Counted from the stretch's first letter, positions 7,699 through 16,892 are shown. The stretch is 64,000 nucleotides of DNA from Armatimonadota bacterium (GCA_020846535.1 JADLDR010000039.1:36003-100002); one strand, 5' to 3'. A program made the numbers and translations. The notes: generated by a model from the sequence alone, not told the origin.

Positions 7699-9126
7699 AT
7701 GCATCGGTATGCGCTGCTTTGCCTCGCCGCCATGTCGCTGTCTCGCGGGCTGGTGGCCGCGCCCTCGGCGGAAACGACCATCCATTCCGTCACCGATATC
7801 TCGCATGAGTTCACCTTCTATTTCGACGGGCGGTTTGCAGGCAATTACATCGAGCCGGTGGGCGGCAAGGACGCCCGAAACTGGGCCACCCTCCGCAAAT
7901 GCGACCTGAGAAACGTGAACCTGCTGATCCTCCAGTCGGGCGCTTCCCCCTGCCCCTACATTCCGGGCGATATCGCTGCCGTCAAGGAGTTTATGGAGAA
8001 AGGCGGGGGCGTGGTGGCGCTGGGGGATTTCGCCCGGTTCGAGGGGGAGAAAAAATACCGGCTGAACGATCTGGTGTCGGCCTTCGGGATATCTTTTGTG
8101 GATCAGGCGGCCAAAGAACCGCTGGACGTGATCTCCGCGATGGGGGTGCGGGATGTCCAGACTTACGGCGGGAAAACGCTCCGCGCAAGCGATCCCAGAG
8201 AGTGGAACTACCTGATCCGGGACGCCGAAGACCGCTGGGTGATGGCGACCCGGGCTGTCGGGAAGGGCCGCCTCCTGGTCGCCTCTCGCGCCCTGGCGGG
8301 CCGCCAGCCGGACGCCAAAGACCCCATCAATGCCGATCTCTGGCAGTCCTTGATGGTGGTGATGGCGAAAAACAAGGCGGTCAGTCCCGACAGGCCGCCC
8401 CAGACCCTGATGCCGGAAGTCAAGATCGACCGGGAAGGGCTGGCGATTCGCTCCTCGGAATACCTCAAACCCTATGCCGATGCGATTTTCAGGGAATACA
8501 GCCGGGCGCGTCCGGCCCTGGAGGGCATCCTGGGCGTTCCGCCCTCCAAAGGGATGCTTGCCAGCCTGATCCTCCTGCCGACCGGAGGCGGGGGCTTTTC
8601 GGACGGCGAGAATATCGGCCTGGGGGTCTGGTGGGGCGGCTTCCCGAAGCAAACCTACGGCATGGTGGAACTGCTGGGCCACGAGACGATGCATTCCTGG
8701 GTGCTGCCCTTCCCGGAGCCGCTCTGGAACGAGGGGCTGGCGACCTATGTCGGCATTCTCCTGGGCCGGGAGCTGGGGATGACCAAAGAGGCGGACGCCG
8801 CCCTGCAAGGCTGGCTCGACAGCGCCCGCAAAGAAGACCCGGATATGAAGAAATACTCTCTCCTGGAAGACAGCCCGGCCCCTCATGCGGTGCGGATGGC
8901 AAAGCCGATGTGGATTTTTGAGCAGCTTCGGAAGGAAAAGCCGGACATTCTGGCCCGCTACTTTCGCCTGAAGCGCCAGATCATCGACCCGGCCCGCTAT
9001 ACCCGCTACACTGCGGACGATTCCGTCGCCGTCCTCAGCCTGGCGATGGAGCGCGACCTGTTCCCCTGGTTCCAATCTCTGGGCATCCCCGTGGATAGGA
9101 GCCGGACTGAGGTGAAGAGGCCGTAG
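7699..9126 (+). CDS. Secreted zinc metallopeptidase, peptidase-MA-like, with N-terminal amidotransferase-like domain
   Basis: A 475-residue protein with a short signal peptide (MHRYALLCLAAMSLSRGLVAA). Residues about 25-210 look like a class-I glutamine-amidotransferase-like/ThuA fold (EFMEKGGGVVALGDFARFEG), with no evident catalytic cysteine. The C-terminal half carries the zinc motif HETMH at residues 328-332 followed by WNEGLATYVG, giving E345 as third ligand; this HExxH...EGxA pattern is that of the peptidase MA-like gluzincin family. The gene begins two bases after the stop of the secreted propeller, with GGGAGG inside the end of that gene, so translation is coupled. Extracytoplasmic proteolysis or modification of a propeller-bound target is a reasonable guess. 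Confidence 0.8.
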   Translation: MHRYALLCLAAMSLSRGLVAAPSAETTIHSVTDISHEFTFYFDGRFAGNYIEPVGGKDARNWATLRKCDLRNVNLLILQSGASPCPYIPGDIAAVKEFMEKGGGVVALGDFARFEGEKKYRLNDLVSAFGISFVDQAAKEPLDVISAMGVRDVQTYGGKTLRASDPREWNYLIRDAEDRWVMATRAVGKGRLLVASRALAGRQPDAKDPINADLWQSLMVVMAKNKAVSPDRPPQTLMPEVKIDREGLAIRSSEYLKPYADAIFREYSRARPALEGILGVPPSKGMLASLILLPTGGGGFSDGENIGLGVWWGGFPKQTYGMVELLGHETMHSWVLPFPEPLWNEGLATYVGILLGRELGMTKEADAALQGWLDSARKEDPDMKKYSLLEDSPAPHAVRMAKPMWIFEQLRKEKPDILARYFRLKRQIIDPARYTRYTADDSVAVLSLAMERDLFPWFQSLGIPVDRSRTEVKRP

Positions 9127-9189
9127 GATACTCTGGCTGATGCCTGCCAAAGTCCGGCAGAGGCGCGTTTGAAATCCTTTCCTTCAGCG

Positions 9190-10473
9190 TTATCTCGGCA
9201 GCCCCACATCGTTCAACAACGCGGGAGACAGGATTTTGCCCAGCAGGAAGTGCTTGCGGTCGGGATAAAAGAAGCAGACCCGATCCTCCCACTCGAAAAG
9301 GCTGGGGTAGGTGGCGATTTCCGTCCGGCCTATCGGCCCGGCAGGGATGCCGCCATTGTCGCAGAGGAGGCGCGGGGCCGCAAAAAGAAGAGGCTGATCC
9401 GGGCGTCCGGAGAGTTCCCGCCCGACGGACAGGTAGGCGGGACGGCGGTTCTTTTTGTAATCCATCGGCCCGTTGCCGCCGTTAGCCGTGCCGTCGTTAT
9501 TATGGAAGATCAGAAGAAAACGCCCGTCTCGCAGCTTGTAAAGAGGGCAGGGAGCGATGGGCTGGCGAATCGGCGAACCGCCGGGTGAAGACCGGAGCGG
9601 GGCAGGGAGCTGCCAGGTGCGCCCGCCGTCGGCGGAAGTGGAAAAATAGATCATTCCGGTGAGGGTGCGAAAAACTGTGAGCAGCCGCCCGTCGGAGAGG
9701 TGGACCAGGGAGGGTTCCTGAGCCGCGCTGATAGTCTGCCGGTCGGGGCGGGGCACACGAATCCCGTGTTCGCCTTCGGGCAGCGTGGTCACTATCAGCC
9801 GGGCCGGGTCGCTTTCGGTGAGGAGATTGCCGAATCGGAGAAACCAGATTTCGGAATCCCGGTCGAAAACTTCTCCCTCCGGCTGGACGGCCCGGCTGGC
9901 CCACCGGGTGAAGCCGACCAGGACTGCCCCCTGGGAGGTGATGATAGGCGGCTGGTAGGCGATCCAGTTCTCCGGGGACTCCGGCTCGGGGTTGCTGACA
10001 GCGGATTTGCGGATGGGAAGGGTGAAGGACGGACTCCAGGAGAGGCCGTCGTCATCAGAGAACCGGCAGGCGAGCAGCCCGGTGGTGTCCTCCCGCACAT
10101 CGCGCCCTCCCGTGCTTTGGTTATAAAAAACATAGACGCGCCCGGTGTACGGGACGACAAAAGGAAAGGCCCACTGCGCCCGGTGGCCTTTGCCCTCACG
10201 GTCGCCGGCCAGCACTGCCGGGGGCGTCCAGGTTTGTCCACGGTCAAGGCTGCGGCTCATCACCACTCGCTGGTCCGGGGCGTTCTCCACCGACGCCTGT
10301 GTCCAGAACGCCAAAAAAGAGCCTTTGGGGGTCGCCGCCACCAGAAAATGCTGATTTTCCGCATCCGGCCCGGTATCGCTGGCAGGCCGGAACACCGTCA
10401 AATCCCCCGGATCTGCTGACGCGCAGGTAGCGCCCGCCAGCATCAAAGAAACGCCCAGAGTTGCCAGGGACAT
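9190..10473 (-). CDS. Secreted sialidase-like propeller protein
   Basis: The start at 10473 (MSLATLGVSLMLAGATCASA) follows GGGAGG and encodes a signal peptide; a longer frame upstream has no ribosome site. The 427-residue product has Asp-boxes SRSLDRGQTW, SDDDGLSW and SADGGRTW, as in the GH33-type sialidase fold. A late arginine/tyrosine region (RTEIATYPSLFEWEDRVCFF) resembles the C-terminal blade of bacterial sialidases. It would trim glycans outside the cytoplasm, while the paralog at 3954-5000 lacks a signal peptide and probably works inside. It stops with TAA. The upstream neighbour is a DNA-repair gene 118 bp away and is not obviously linked in function. Confidence 0.78.
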   Translation of the reverse strand: MSLATLGVSLMLAGATCASADPGDLTVFRPASDTGPDAENQHFLVAATPKGSFLAFWTQASVENAPDQRVVMSRSLDRGQTWTPPAVLAGDREGKGHRAQWAFPFVVPYTGRVYVFYNQSTGGRDVREDTTGLLACRFSDDDGLSWSPSFTLPIRKSAVSNPEPESPENWIAYQPPIITSQGAVLVGFTRWASRAVQPEGEVFDRDSEIWFLRFGNLLTESDPARLIVTTLPEGEHGIRVPRPDRQTISAAQEPSLVHLSDGRLLTVFRTLTGMIYFSTSADGGRTWQLPAPLRSSPGGSPIRQPIAPCPLYKLRDGRFLLIFHNNDGTANGGNGPMDYKKNRRPAYLSVGRELSGRPDQPLLFAAPRLLCDNGGIPAGPIGRTEIATYPSLFEWEDRVCFFYPDRKHFLLGKILSPALLNDVGLPR

Positions 10474-10591
10474 AATGCGCCTCCCGAAAGAATCGTTGGT
10501 AAAACAGACTTTTCTTCGGGAACGGCGGAGGCGTTTCCTGCATGGCAGATGAGTCCGGTAGGACTTTTGCGACAGGCTGCGGGAATGTATT

Positions 10592-11270
10592 TCATTCGGC
10601 GTTTCCGATGCGTTCCAGCACATCCAGGAACATCGCTTCGGTCAGGCGGCCCGTCTGGGTGTTCTGCTGGCTGGGATGATAGGAGGCGTAAAGCGTCAGC
10701 GGGCGGCAGGCGGCGCGGCAGGCGGCCCCGTGCGCGAAAACAGGCTTGTCTTGCCATTCAATGCCCTCTGACCGGGCAAGCGACAGGAGCGCATCGAAGG
10801 CGATTTTGCCCAGCGCCAGCAGCACCCTCACCTCCGGCAACAATAGGAATTCGCGCACCAGATAGGGAAAGCAGTTCGCTTCCTCATTGCGGGCGGGCTT
10901 GTTGTCAGGCGGGGCGCAGCGGACGGTAGCGGCGATGTAGCAGTCCCGGAGCGTCAGACCGTCCTCCCGGCGCTCGGAGACGGGCTGGCTGCAAAACCCT
11001 TGCCGATAAAGGCAGCCGAAAAGAAAATCGCCGGAGCGATCTCCGGTGAAAACGCGCCCTGTCCGGTTGCCGCCGTGCGCCGCCGGAGCCAGACCCACAA
11101 TGAGAAGCCGGGCCGCCGGATCTCCGAAGCCCGGCACGGGCCGCCCCCAGTAATCCCAATCCCGGTAAGCCCGGCGCTTCTCCCGGGCAACCTTTTCCCG
11201 CCATTCGACCAACCGGGGGCATCTGCGGCAAGCCACGATCTCCTCTGTCAGCGATTCTAACGAGTCCATC
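10592..11270 (-). CDS. Family-5 (UDGb-type) uracil-DNA glycosylase
   Basis: The 225-residue product from the ATG at 11270 has the signature of family-5 uracil-DNA glycosylases: LIVGLAPAAHGGNRTGRVF near residue 65 and SYHPS with following residues near 205. The N-terminal pair CRRCP (about residues 14-18) and later cysteines in DCYIAATVRCAPP would bind the 4Fe-4S cluster typical of families 4 and 5. The first motif lacks the Asp/Asn water activator of family 1, as expected for UDGb, which removes uracil and also other deaminated bases. AAGGAATTCG precedes the start. It stands near nfo (15027) and an Ogg2-type glycosylase (17652), making a loose base-excision-repair neighbourhood. UDGb is common in thermophiles and high-GC bacteria. 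Confidence 0.9.
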
Positions 11271-11659
11271 GAATTCCTTTCTCTATGGATGGTTTCATTA
11301 CATTTCTCCGACAAAGACCCTGTGACCTGCGGCAAGCCGGGATATCGGAGGAAAACAAAGGAGAAGCAGTGAATTTATCATTCGGCTGCGATATGCTTGA
11401 AAGGGGTTGAGGTGGAAAAGCACCCTCATACGCATCAAGATAAGATGCTGGACCGCCGGGGTGGGATTCGGGCCTCTGTTAGGCCGTTACCTCTCTCCCC
11501 CAGGAATAGAGGATCTTTCCCCTGATCTGGATCCCTATGGGGTGGAAAAGCACCCCTCCAACCCTCCCTTGCTAAGAAGGGGGCCGGCGAGGGTCGCTTG
11601 GCTCTTAAGCAAGACAGGATCTATCGAGATGAAAATCATTCAGTTATAAGGAGACATCG
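11271..11659. repeat. Intergenic region with repeated GTGGAAAAGCAC hairpins and a dispersed repeat
   Basis: This 389-bp stretch separates divergent genes. Two hairpins, gaggtggaaaagcaccctc near 11410 and ggggtggaaaagcacccc near 11539, share the loop gaaaag. The segment cctctgttaggccgttacct near 11475 and ctgatctggatccctatggg near 11523 recur, partly inverted, at 56100-56170, so this is a dispersed intergenic repeat. No gene or clear promoter is recognised; a small open frame at 11407-11649 crosses the repeats and looks accidental. Confidence 0.6.
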
Positions 11660-13453
11660 TTGCTTTTTCGCCGGTTCTGGCTGTTCGGGATGCTGTTTGG
11701 TTTCCTGTCGCCACTCGGTGCAGCGACGCTGAAGCAGGGGCGAGTGTCTGTGGAGGTGGAGGCCGGACGGGGTGGCAGGATCGTAGGGTGGCGTTGGGAC
11801 AGCCGGGATCATCTGGTCCATCGGTTCTGGGGGATGGGCGTGGTACGGCTCGCGGTCGGCTCGTGGGAAGGCCAGTGGGGCAGGCTGGATGATACGCCTT
11901 ATACACTGTCGGCATCGCCCGACCATGCGGTTTTGAAGGCGGCGGATGCCGGGCGGGGCTTTGAGATCGAAAAGACGTTCCGCCTGCTGTCGGAGCGAAA
12001 GATCAAGGTTTCGGTTCAGATCAGGAATATCGGCCCGGATCGAAAAACGGTTCAGGTCGGTGTCGCGCATTATCTCAACAGCGGTTTCCCTCGGCCCTAT
12101 CGCCCGATGGTCTTGTACGCGCCGGTATTGCCCGGCAAATCAGCGGATCCGGTCATCACCTCACTGCAAAACAAAGCGATTTTTTACCCGGTTTCCTCTT
12201 TGCGGCAGCCCCGGGTGGAAGCCTATAATCCGATGAACAGGCTGACCCTTCGCCTGGAGGCGTCAGAAGCCAGCGATCTGGTCACGCAGTCTGTCGGGGC
12301 CAGCTACCTGGCTCACGATACATTTCTGATGATGGAATCGGTCTACCCGGCGTCCGAATGGAAATCCGGGGAGGTTAAGGTTTTCAAGGAAATCCTAAGC
12401 GTACTGGATGGCCCGCAAAGCGATCCGGTCAGGCAGGCGGCAATCCGACCTCAGCCTTCCGTAAACTGGAAGAAGCTGCCGCGCCGGTGCGAGCCGAAGA
12501 TAACCGGCACATTCGTTCAGTTCTCGGGAACCGATAGGCTCTGGAACGACCCGCAGGCCGCTTTCCTTCAACTCGAACGGATGCGCTCCCTGGGGATGGA
12601 TACCCTCGTCCTCGATACCGTAGCCGGGGCTGAATGGGCTTTCTATCCTTCCCGGCTCTACCGCGTCTGGTCGCCCAAAGCAGACCCTATCGGCACGATC
12701 TTCGATTATGCGGACCGGCACGGAATGCGGGTTTTCCTGGCGACAGGCTATCTCGACAGCGGGTGGGACAACCTGGAGGGCGAAGCGGCGGAGAAGCTCC
12801 TGGAAAAACACCGCCAGGTGATGGCGGAACTGTCGGCGCTCTACAGCCGCCGCCCCGCTTTTGCGGGCTGGTATCTCGCCTATGAGACGGTGGATGTGCA
12901 GTTCGATAACGAGGAGCGCAGCCGGAAGATCATCCAGCTGTTGCGCGGGATCTCCGATGAAGCCCACCGCCTGGCTCCGGGCAAGCCGGTGGCCGCCGCG
13001 CCCTATTTCACCATGACCCCTTCATCGCAGGAAATGGAAGCACTCTGGTCGCGGCTGCTGGGCGAGATACGAATCGATATCCTGGCGATGCAGGATACGG
13101 TCGGGGCGGCCACAGGGGAACTTCGGCTCGACTATTTGCCGCCCTATTATGCGGCCTTAAGACGCGCCTGCGAGCGTGCGGGAAGCGTTTTCTGGACAGA
13201 TATGGAGGTCTTCCGCCGGATTCAGGGCTGGCCGGGCGATTCCCACGTGACGGATTTCGATGCCGCCGAATTCGACCGGATCCGGCGGCAGATGGATGTG
13301 GAATCCCGTTTCGTGGATAAAATTATCTGCTTCGAATTCAACTTTCATCTCAGCCCTGCCAGCCCATCCCCGCGCCTCCGGCGCAAGGCCGCCGCAGGCT
13401 ATGAAGCGTACAGGCGTTATGTGGAGAGGCTGGAAAGCGGGAGGGTAAAGTGA
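11660..13453 (+). CDS. Secreted DUF4434-type glycoside-hydrolase-like protein
   Basis: Translation probably starts at a TTG (11660) six bases after AAGGAGA; it gives a signal peptide (LFRRFWLFGMLFGFLSPLGAA). Residues about 25-260 form a beta-rich domain like a galactose-mutarotase-type sandwich. From residue about 275 (KITGTFVQFSG) a TIM-barrel follows with LGMDTLVLDTVAG, HGMRVFLATGYLDSGW and AFAGWYLAYET, the pattern of DUF4434 proteins, a family related to retaining glycoside hydrolases. The glutamate of YLAYET is a candidate catalytic residue. No close substrate can be named. It lies alone on this strand between DNA-repair genes; the next gene begins 66 bp after its TGA. Confidence 0.72.
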   Translation: MLFRRFWLFGMLFGFLSPLGAATLKQGRVSVEVEAGRGGRIVGWRWDSRDHLVHRFWGMGVVRLAVGSWEGQWGRLDDTPYTLSASPDHAVLKAADAGRGFEIEKTFRLLSERKIKVSVQIRNIGPDRKTVQVGVAHYLNSGFPRPYRPMVLYAPVLPGKSADPVITSLQNKAIFYPVSSLRQPRVEAYNPMNRLTLRLEASEASDLVTQSVGASYLAHDTFLMMESVYPASEWKSGEVKVFKEILSVLDGPQSDPVRQAAIRPQPSVNWKKLPRRCEPKITGTFVQFSGTDRLWNDPQAAFLQLERMRSLGMDTLVLDTVAGAEWAFYPSRLYRVWSPKADPIGTIFDYADRHGMRVFLATGYLDSGWDNLEGEAAEKLLEKHRQVMAELSALYSRRPAFAGWYLAYETVDVQFDNEERSRKIIQLLRGISDEAHRLAPGKPVAAAPYFTMTPSSQEMEALWSRLLGEIRIDILAMQDTVGAATGELRLDYLPPYYAALRRACERAGSVFWTDMEVFRRIQGWPGDSHVTDFDAAEFDRIRRQMDVESRFVDKIICFEFNFHLSPASPSPRLRRKAAAGYEAYRRYVERLESGRVK

Positions 13454-13519
13454 GGAGACCACGGACGGGTTCTTCGAGTCTATCCCTGAAACATTCATCG
13501 GATGCTGAAAGAGGTTTAT

Positions 13520-15025
13520 ATGTCAGAGCGTTTGACGACCCGTGAAGAGGAGATCGTGCGGCCATTTGTGACCAATGCGGACCGCCCCGTCTTTTTGCTC
13601 AGGAATTTACCGGAAGAGGTGGTGGCGGTGCTATTCGCCTATTACAGCCGGAGCCGGGAGCCTTTGAGACATAATCTGCTGAAGTTAATCCAGGAAAATG
13701 ACCTGGACTTTCACAACTCTGCGCTTTTGGGGGAAGAGGGCGGGGAGGCGCTGGCCTCCGCCCGCGAGAAGGCCCGACAGTTTCATGAGAAGTGGGTGGT
13801 AGGTTACGGCCATGCGTCGGTGGCCGAACATGCGGTGGCCCACATCGCGGTAGAAGATGTCTCCATCCTTGCCAGTAAAGTCATCGAGGACGCGAGGCTG
13901 GCTTCCTATACGGAGAAATCGACCCGGTACGTCATTTTCGAGAAGGGGCGCTATCTGCGGCTGCCGGAGATGGGGCCGGTGTATGAGGAAACCTGCGCTC
14001 ATCTTTTCGAAACCTATTCGGCTCTGATGCCGCGCATGGTGGAAGCCGTCCGGTCGGCGCTTCCCCGGAAGGAGGGGCAGAGCGAAAGAGATTATGACGC
14101 GGCCTGCCGGGCCAAAGCCTGCGACGCCCTGCGCTACCTGCTTCCCGCTGCAACCCTGACCAACATCGGCATCACCCTCAACGCCCGCGCCCTGGAGCAT
14201 CTTCTGACCAAAATGCTCTCCCATCCGCTTGAGGAAGTGCGGGTGATCGCCGCCGCCATGAAGGAAGAGGCCGTCAAACAAATTCCGACCCTCCTGAAAT
14301 ATGCGGACTACAATCCCTACATGGCCGAAACCGGCCGGGCGATGGAGGCGCTGGCAAAAGAGCTTCCCGCGCCCTCCGCCAGCGCGGAGCGCCCCGTCGC
14401 CCTGGTATACGCGCCCGAGGACGCCGAGGACCGGCTGGCGGCGGCGATCCTCTACGGGTATACGCGCCACTCCTGGGAAGCCCTTGTATCCGCAGTCAAG
14501 TCAATGAGCAGCGAGCAGAAAGAGCGCGTTCTGGATGAATACCTGTCCCGGAGGGGAAGGTTCGACGCCCCGCTCCGCGCTCTAGAGCATCTCTATTACA
14601 CTTTCGAGATCCTGGTCGATTACGGGGCGTTCCGGGACATCCAGCGGCACCGCATGGCGACTCAGACGGCCCAGGAAAATACGCCCATTCACGGCTACTG
14701 CATTCCGCAGGAGATCTCCGATTTCGGCTTCGAGGCGGAATACAAAGAGGCGATGGATCGGTCGGCATCGGCCTGGGAAACGCTGGCCCGGAGCCATCCT
14801 GCCGGGGCGGGTTATATGCTGCCCCTGGCCTACCGGAAGCGCGTTCTCTTTACCTGGAACCTGCGGGAACTGCACCACTTCATCCAACTTCGTTCCTCCC
14901 GGCAGGGGCATATCTCTTACAGGCGAATCGCGCAGGCGGTCTACGAGGAACTCAGCCGCGTCCATCCGCTCCTGGCCCGCTACGTGCGGGTGGACATGTC
15001 CGATTACGAATTGGGAAGGCTCTGA
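13520..15025 (+). CDS. Tandem ThyX-like (FAD-dependent thymidylate synthase family) protein
   Basis: A 501-residue protein with two ThyX-like halves, about twice the usual 220-250. The first half keeps RLASYTEKSTRY at residues 126-137, which aligns with the RxxSxNExSxRY part of the ThyX motif but lacks the first Arg-His. The second half keeps RHR at 376-378 (IQRHRMATQTAQENT) but has lost the later Ser, Glu, Ser and Arg. It then has LRELHHFIQLRSSRQGHISYRR, matching the C-terminal substrate-binding helix (only partly quoted). The halves are thus complementary, and a composite active site is possible. ThyX makes dTMP from dUMP with FAD and methylene-tetrahydrofolate. The ATG at 13520 is favoured by GAAAGAGG upstream; one at 13502 is possible. 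It overlaps operonically with nfo. Confidence 0.8.
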   Translation: MSERLTTREEEIVRPFVTNADRPVFLLRNLPEEVVAVLFAYYSRSREPLRHNLLKLIQENDLDFHNSALLGEEGGEALASAREKARQFHEKWVVGYGHASVAEHAVAHIAVEDVSILASKVIEDARLASYTEKSTRYVIFEKGRYLRLPEMGPVYEETCAHLFETYSALMPRMVEAVRSALPRKEGQSERDYDAACRAKACDALRYLLPAATLTNIGITLNARALEHLLTKMLSHPLEEVRVIAAAMKEEAVKQIPTLLKYADYNPYMAETGRAMEALAKELPAPSASAERPVALVYAPEDAEDRLAAAILYGYTRHSWEALVSAVKSMSSEQKERVLDEYLSRRGRFDAPLRALEHLYYTFEILVDYGAFRDIQRHRMATQTAQENTPIHGYCIPQEISDFGFEAEYKEAMDRSASAWETLARSHPAGAGYMLPLAYRKRVLFTWNLRELHHFIQLRSSRQGHISYRRIAQAVYEELSRVHPLLARYVRVDMSDYELGRL

Positions 15026-15026
15026 A

Positions 15027-15878
15027 ATGACGATGACACACCTTTTGGGAACCCATGTGCCCACCAGCGGGGGCGTCAGTTCCGCCTTCCGGAACGCTCT
15101 GGCGATGGGCTGCGCGGCCTTTCAGGTCTTTACCCGCAACCCGAACCAGTGGAAATCCAAGCCTCTGGAGGAAGCCGATATCGCCCAGTTCCGCGCCCTG
15201 ACCGATGAAACCGGCATCGTTCCTGCCATGTCTCACGATTCCTACCTGATCAACCTGGCGACCCCCAAAGGAGACCTGCGCCATCTCTCCCTGGCCGCCT
15301 TTCAGGATGAAATCGAACGGGCCGCCGCGCTGGGAATCCCCTGTGTGGTGACCCACATGGGGGCGCACATGGGAGAGGGCGAGGAGGCCGGGCTAGCTCG
15401 CCTGATCGAGAGTCTGGATCGGACGTGCGCCGCCACCGAAAACTGTCCGGTGAAAATCCTCCTGGAAACCACCGCCGGGCAGGGAACCTATCTCGGCTAC
15501 CGTTTCGAGCATCTCGCCTGTGTTCTCGCCGGGGTGTCCGACCCTGCCCGCATCGGTGCCTGTCTGGATACCTGCCACATCTATGCCGCCGGGTACGATA
15601 TCGCCACCCGCGAGGGTTACGAATCGGTCATGGAGGCGTTCGGGCAGACGGTGGGCTTCGAGCGCCTCTGCGCCTTCCATATCAACGATTCCCAGAAGCC
15701 TCTTGCCAGCCACGCCGACCGCCATGCCCATCTGGGCGAAGGAACGCTCGGCCTGGAGCCGTTCCGCTGGCTGGTCAACGACCCCCGCTTTTTCCACCTC
15801 CCCAAAATCCTCGAAACCCCTCAAATGGAGACCCGCGGCAAGGAGAATTTGGACCGGCTGAAGGGGCTGGTACAATAA
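15027..15878 (+). CDS. nfo: Endonuclease IV (AP endonuclease)
   Basis: A 283-residue protein of normal length for endonuclease IV. It opens with LLGTHVPTSGG, followed by AFQVFTRNPNQW, SHDSYLINLATP, VTHMGAHMG, LLETTAGQG, CLDTCHIYAAGYD, HINDSQKPLASHADRH and ETPQMETRGKENL, which carry the histidine, glutamate and aspartate ligands for three zinc ions. It cleaves the 5' side of abasic sites during base-excision repair. The ATG starts one base after the TGA of the tandem ThyX-like gene, with GGGAAGG inside that gene, so the two are co-expressed; linking thymidylate supply with uracil-repair products makes sense. A terminator follows at 15965. Confidence 0.95.
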   Translation: MTMTHLLGTHVPTSGGVSSAFRNALAMGCAAFQVFTRNPNQWKSKPLEEADIAQFRALTDETGIVPAMSHDSYLINLATPKGDLRHLSLAAFQDEIERAAALGIPCVVTHMGAHMGEGEEAGLARLIESLDRTCAATENCPVKILLETTAGQGTYLGYRFEHLACVLAGVSDPARIGACLDTCHIYAAGYDIATREGYESVMEAFGQTVGFERLCAFHINDSQKPLASHADRHAHLGEGTLGLEPFRWLVNDPRFFHLPKILETPQMETRGKENLDRLKGLVQ

Positions 15879-15879
15879 T

Positions 15880-15956
15880 AGGACTTCCGCTTGATGTGAC
15901 GTTAAGGGTGATATTAAAGGGCGACCCGATGGGTCGCCCTCTCAAGCGAAAGTCCT
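15880..15956. repeat. 77-bp compound inverted-repeat element, also present at 22459
   Basis: Outer arms aggacttccgcttga (15880-15894) and tcaagcgaaagtcct (15942-15956) pair at 14 of 15 positions. Inside lies a perfect ten-base stem, agggcgaccc/gggtcgccct with a gat loop (15918-15940). A sister element of similar length with aggactttcgc/gcggaagtcct arms lies at 22459-22531. It follows the nfo stop codon and may be a REP/MITE-like sequence or 3' RNA structure. Confidence 0.7.
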
Positions 15957-15964
15957 AAATAAAA

Positions 15965-15992
15965 AAGAAAGCCTGTTTCCAGGCTTTCTTTT
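15965..15992. terminator. Bidirectional rho-independent terminator
   Basis: Stem aagaaagcctg / caggctttctt with a tttc loop, flanked by A-tract on the left and T-tract on the right. It serves nfo on the plus strand and the PEP-CTERM gene converging on the minus strand. Confidence 0.85.
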
Positions 15993-16010
15993 ACGAAATA
16001 TTGATTCGGA

Positions 16011-16814
16011 TCAGCGAAGTTTCCGGCGGCAGGCAAGCAAAGTTCCGAACGCGCTGCCGAGGACAACGAGTGCGCTCGGTTCAGGGACCGGGTTGCTCTG
16101 AGAGGGCACTGTCTTCAGGCCGAACATATCCAGCCCGTTATTGCCGCTCGCCAAAACGCTGCCGTCCGCCTTGCTCACTTTATACCAGCTTCCATCGGTC
16201 CCTGCCAGGGTCAGCTCGTTCAGGCCGCTGTTCGCGAGGCCGGTGCCGTCGAAAGATAGGCCCAGCGCCGCATTCGGAATCGTTCGGATGACACTGCCAT
16301 CCGCCATAGAAGATAGATAGAGCTGTTCATCCACAATCTGCCAGATGTTTTCCCCGTCTATCGCCAGCCCTTCGGTACTGGAGGATCCCCCCGGTATATC
16401 CCGCACAAAAGCGCCGGTGAAAGCATCGAAGAACTTGATTTTATCATCGGTTGCATCGAAAATCGCAAGCTGGCCGTTGAGGAAGTCCATCCCCTGCAGG
16501 CCGGGGACTCCCAAGGACCATCGGAACTGCTCGACGCCAGAGAAGTTATATGCGATGACTTCCTGGCTTGTAAAATGCCCTGTCCAGATCAGGGAACCGT
16601 TGGTAGCGATGCCGTTCGGCGAAGAGGCCCCTGCCGAAAACGAGAACAGCTCGTTCAGATCGCTGTCCAAAAGACGGACGGCATTATCGTTCCAGGTCGC
16701 GGCGACATAACTAGGAGGCGCGGCAAATGCGCCTGTGGCGACCAGGAGCGGAAGCAACACAACCGCAGCTACGACGACTGTCTTGCACATGGAAAGTGCT
16801 TTTGTATGTGACAT
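16011..16814 (-). CDS. Secreted PEP-CTERM sorting-signal protein with a propeller-like body
   Basis: The ATG at 16814 follows GGAGG and starts a 267-residue protein with a signal peptide (hydrophobic VVVAAVVLLPLLVATGAFAA). The body (VAATWNDNAVRLLDSD, IAIDGENIW-like repeats such as GLAIDGENIWQIVDEQLYL) looks like a short beta-propeller. The C-terminus is a classic PEP-CTERM tail: VPEPSALVVLGSAF, a hydrophobic span and a basic end CRRKLR. Such proteins are cut and anchored by an exosortase (XrtA family) and are usually linked to exopolysaccharide. No exosortase is in the window. A strong promoter lies at 16864-16892 and a shared terminator after the gene. Confidence 0.9.
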   Translation of the reverse strand: MSHTKALSMCKTVVVAAVVLLPLLVATGAFAAPPSYVAATWNDNAVRLLDSDLNELFSFSAGASSPNGIATNGSLIWTGHFTSQEVIAYNFSGVEQFRWSLGVPGLQGMDFLNGQLAIFDATDDKIKFFDAFTGAFVRDIPGGSSSTEGLAIDGENIWQIVDEQLYLSSMADGSVIRTIPNAALGLSFDGTGLANSGLNELTLAGTDGSWYKVSKADGSVLASGNNGLDMFGLKTVPSQSNPVPEPSALVVLGSAFGTLLACRRKLR

Positions 16815-16863
16815 GATTTGCCTCCGTTTCGGACGAGAATAGAGGTAGCAACCAATCTCGTCA

Positions 16864-16892
16864 ATTATATCGCAATGATCAACCCAGGCCAA
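16864..16892 (-). promoter_or_regulatory. Sigma70-type promoter of the PEP-CTERM gene
   Basis: On the minus strand, TTGGCC (-35, 16887-16892) and a perfect TATAAT (-10, 16864-16869) are 17 bp apart, about 50 bp before the start codon. The rest of the 301-bp gap 16815-17115 is relatively AT-rich and shows no gene I can support. Confidence 0.7.

Noticed and set aside
11407..11649. 80-codon frame before the DUF4434 gene
   Set aside because: Made of dispersed-repeat sequence, without ribosome site.
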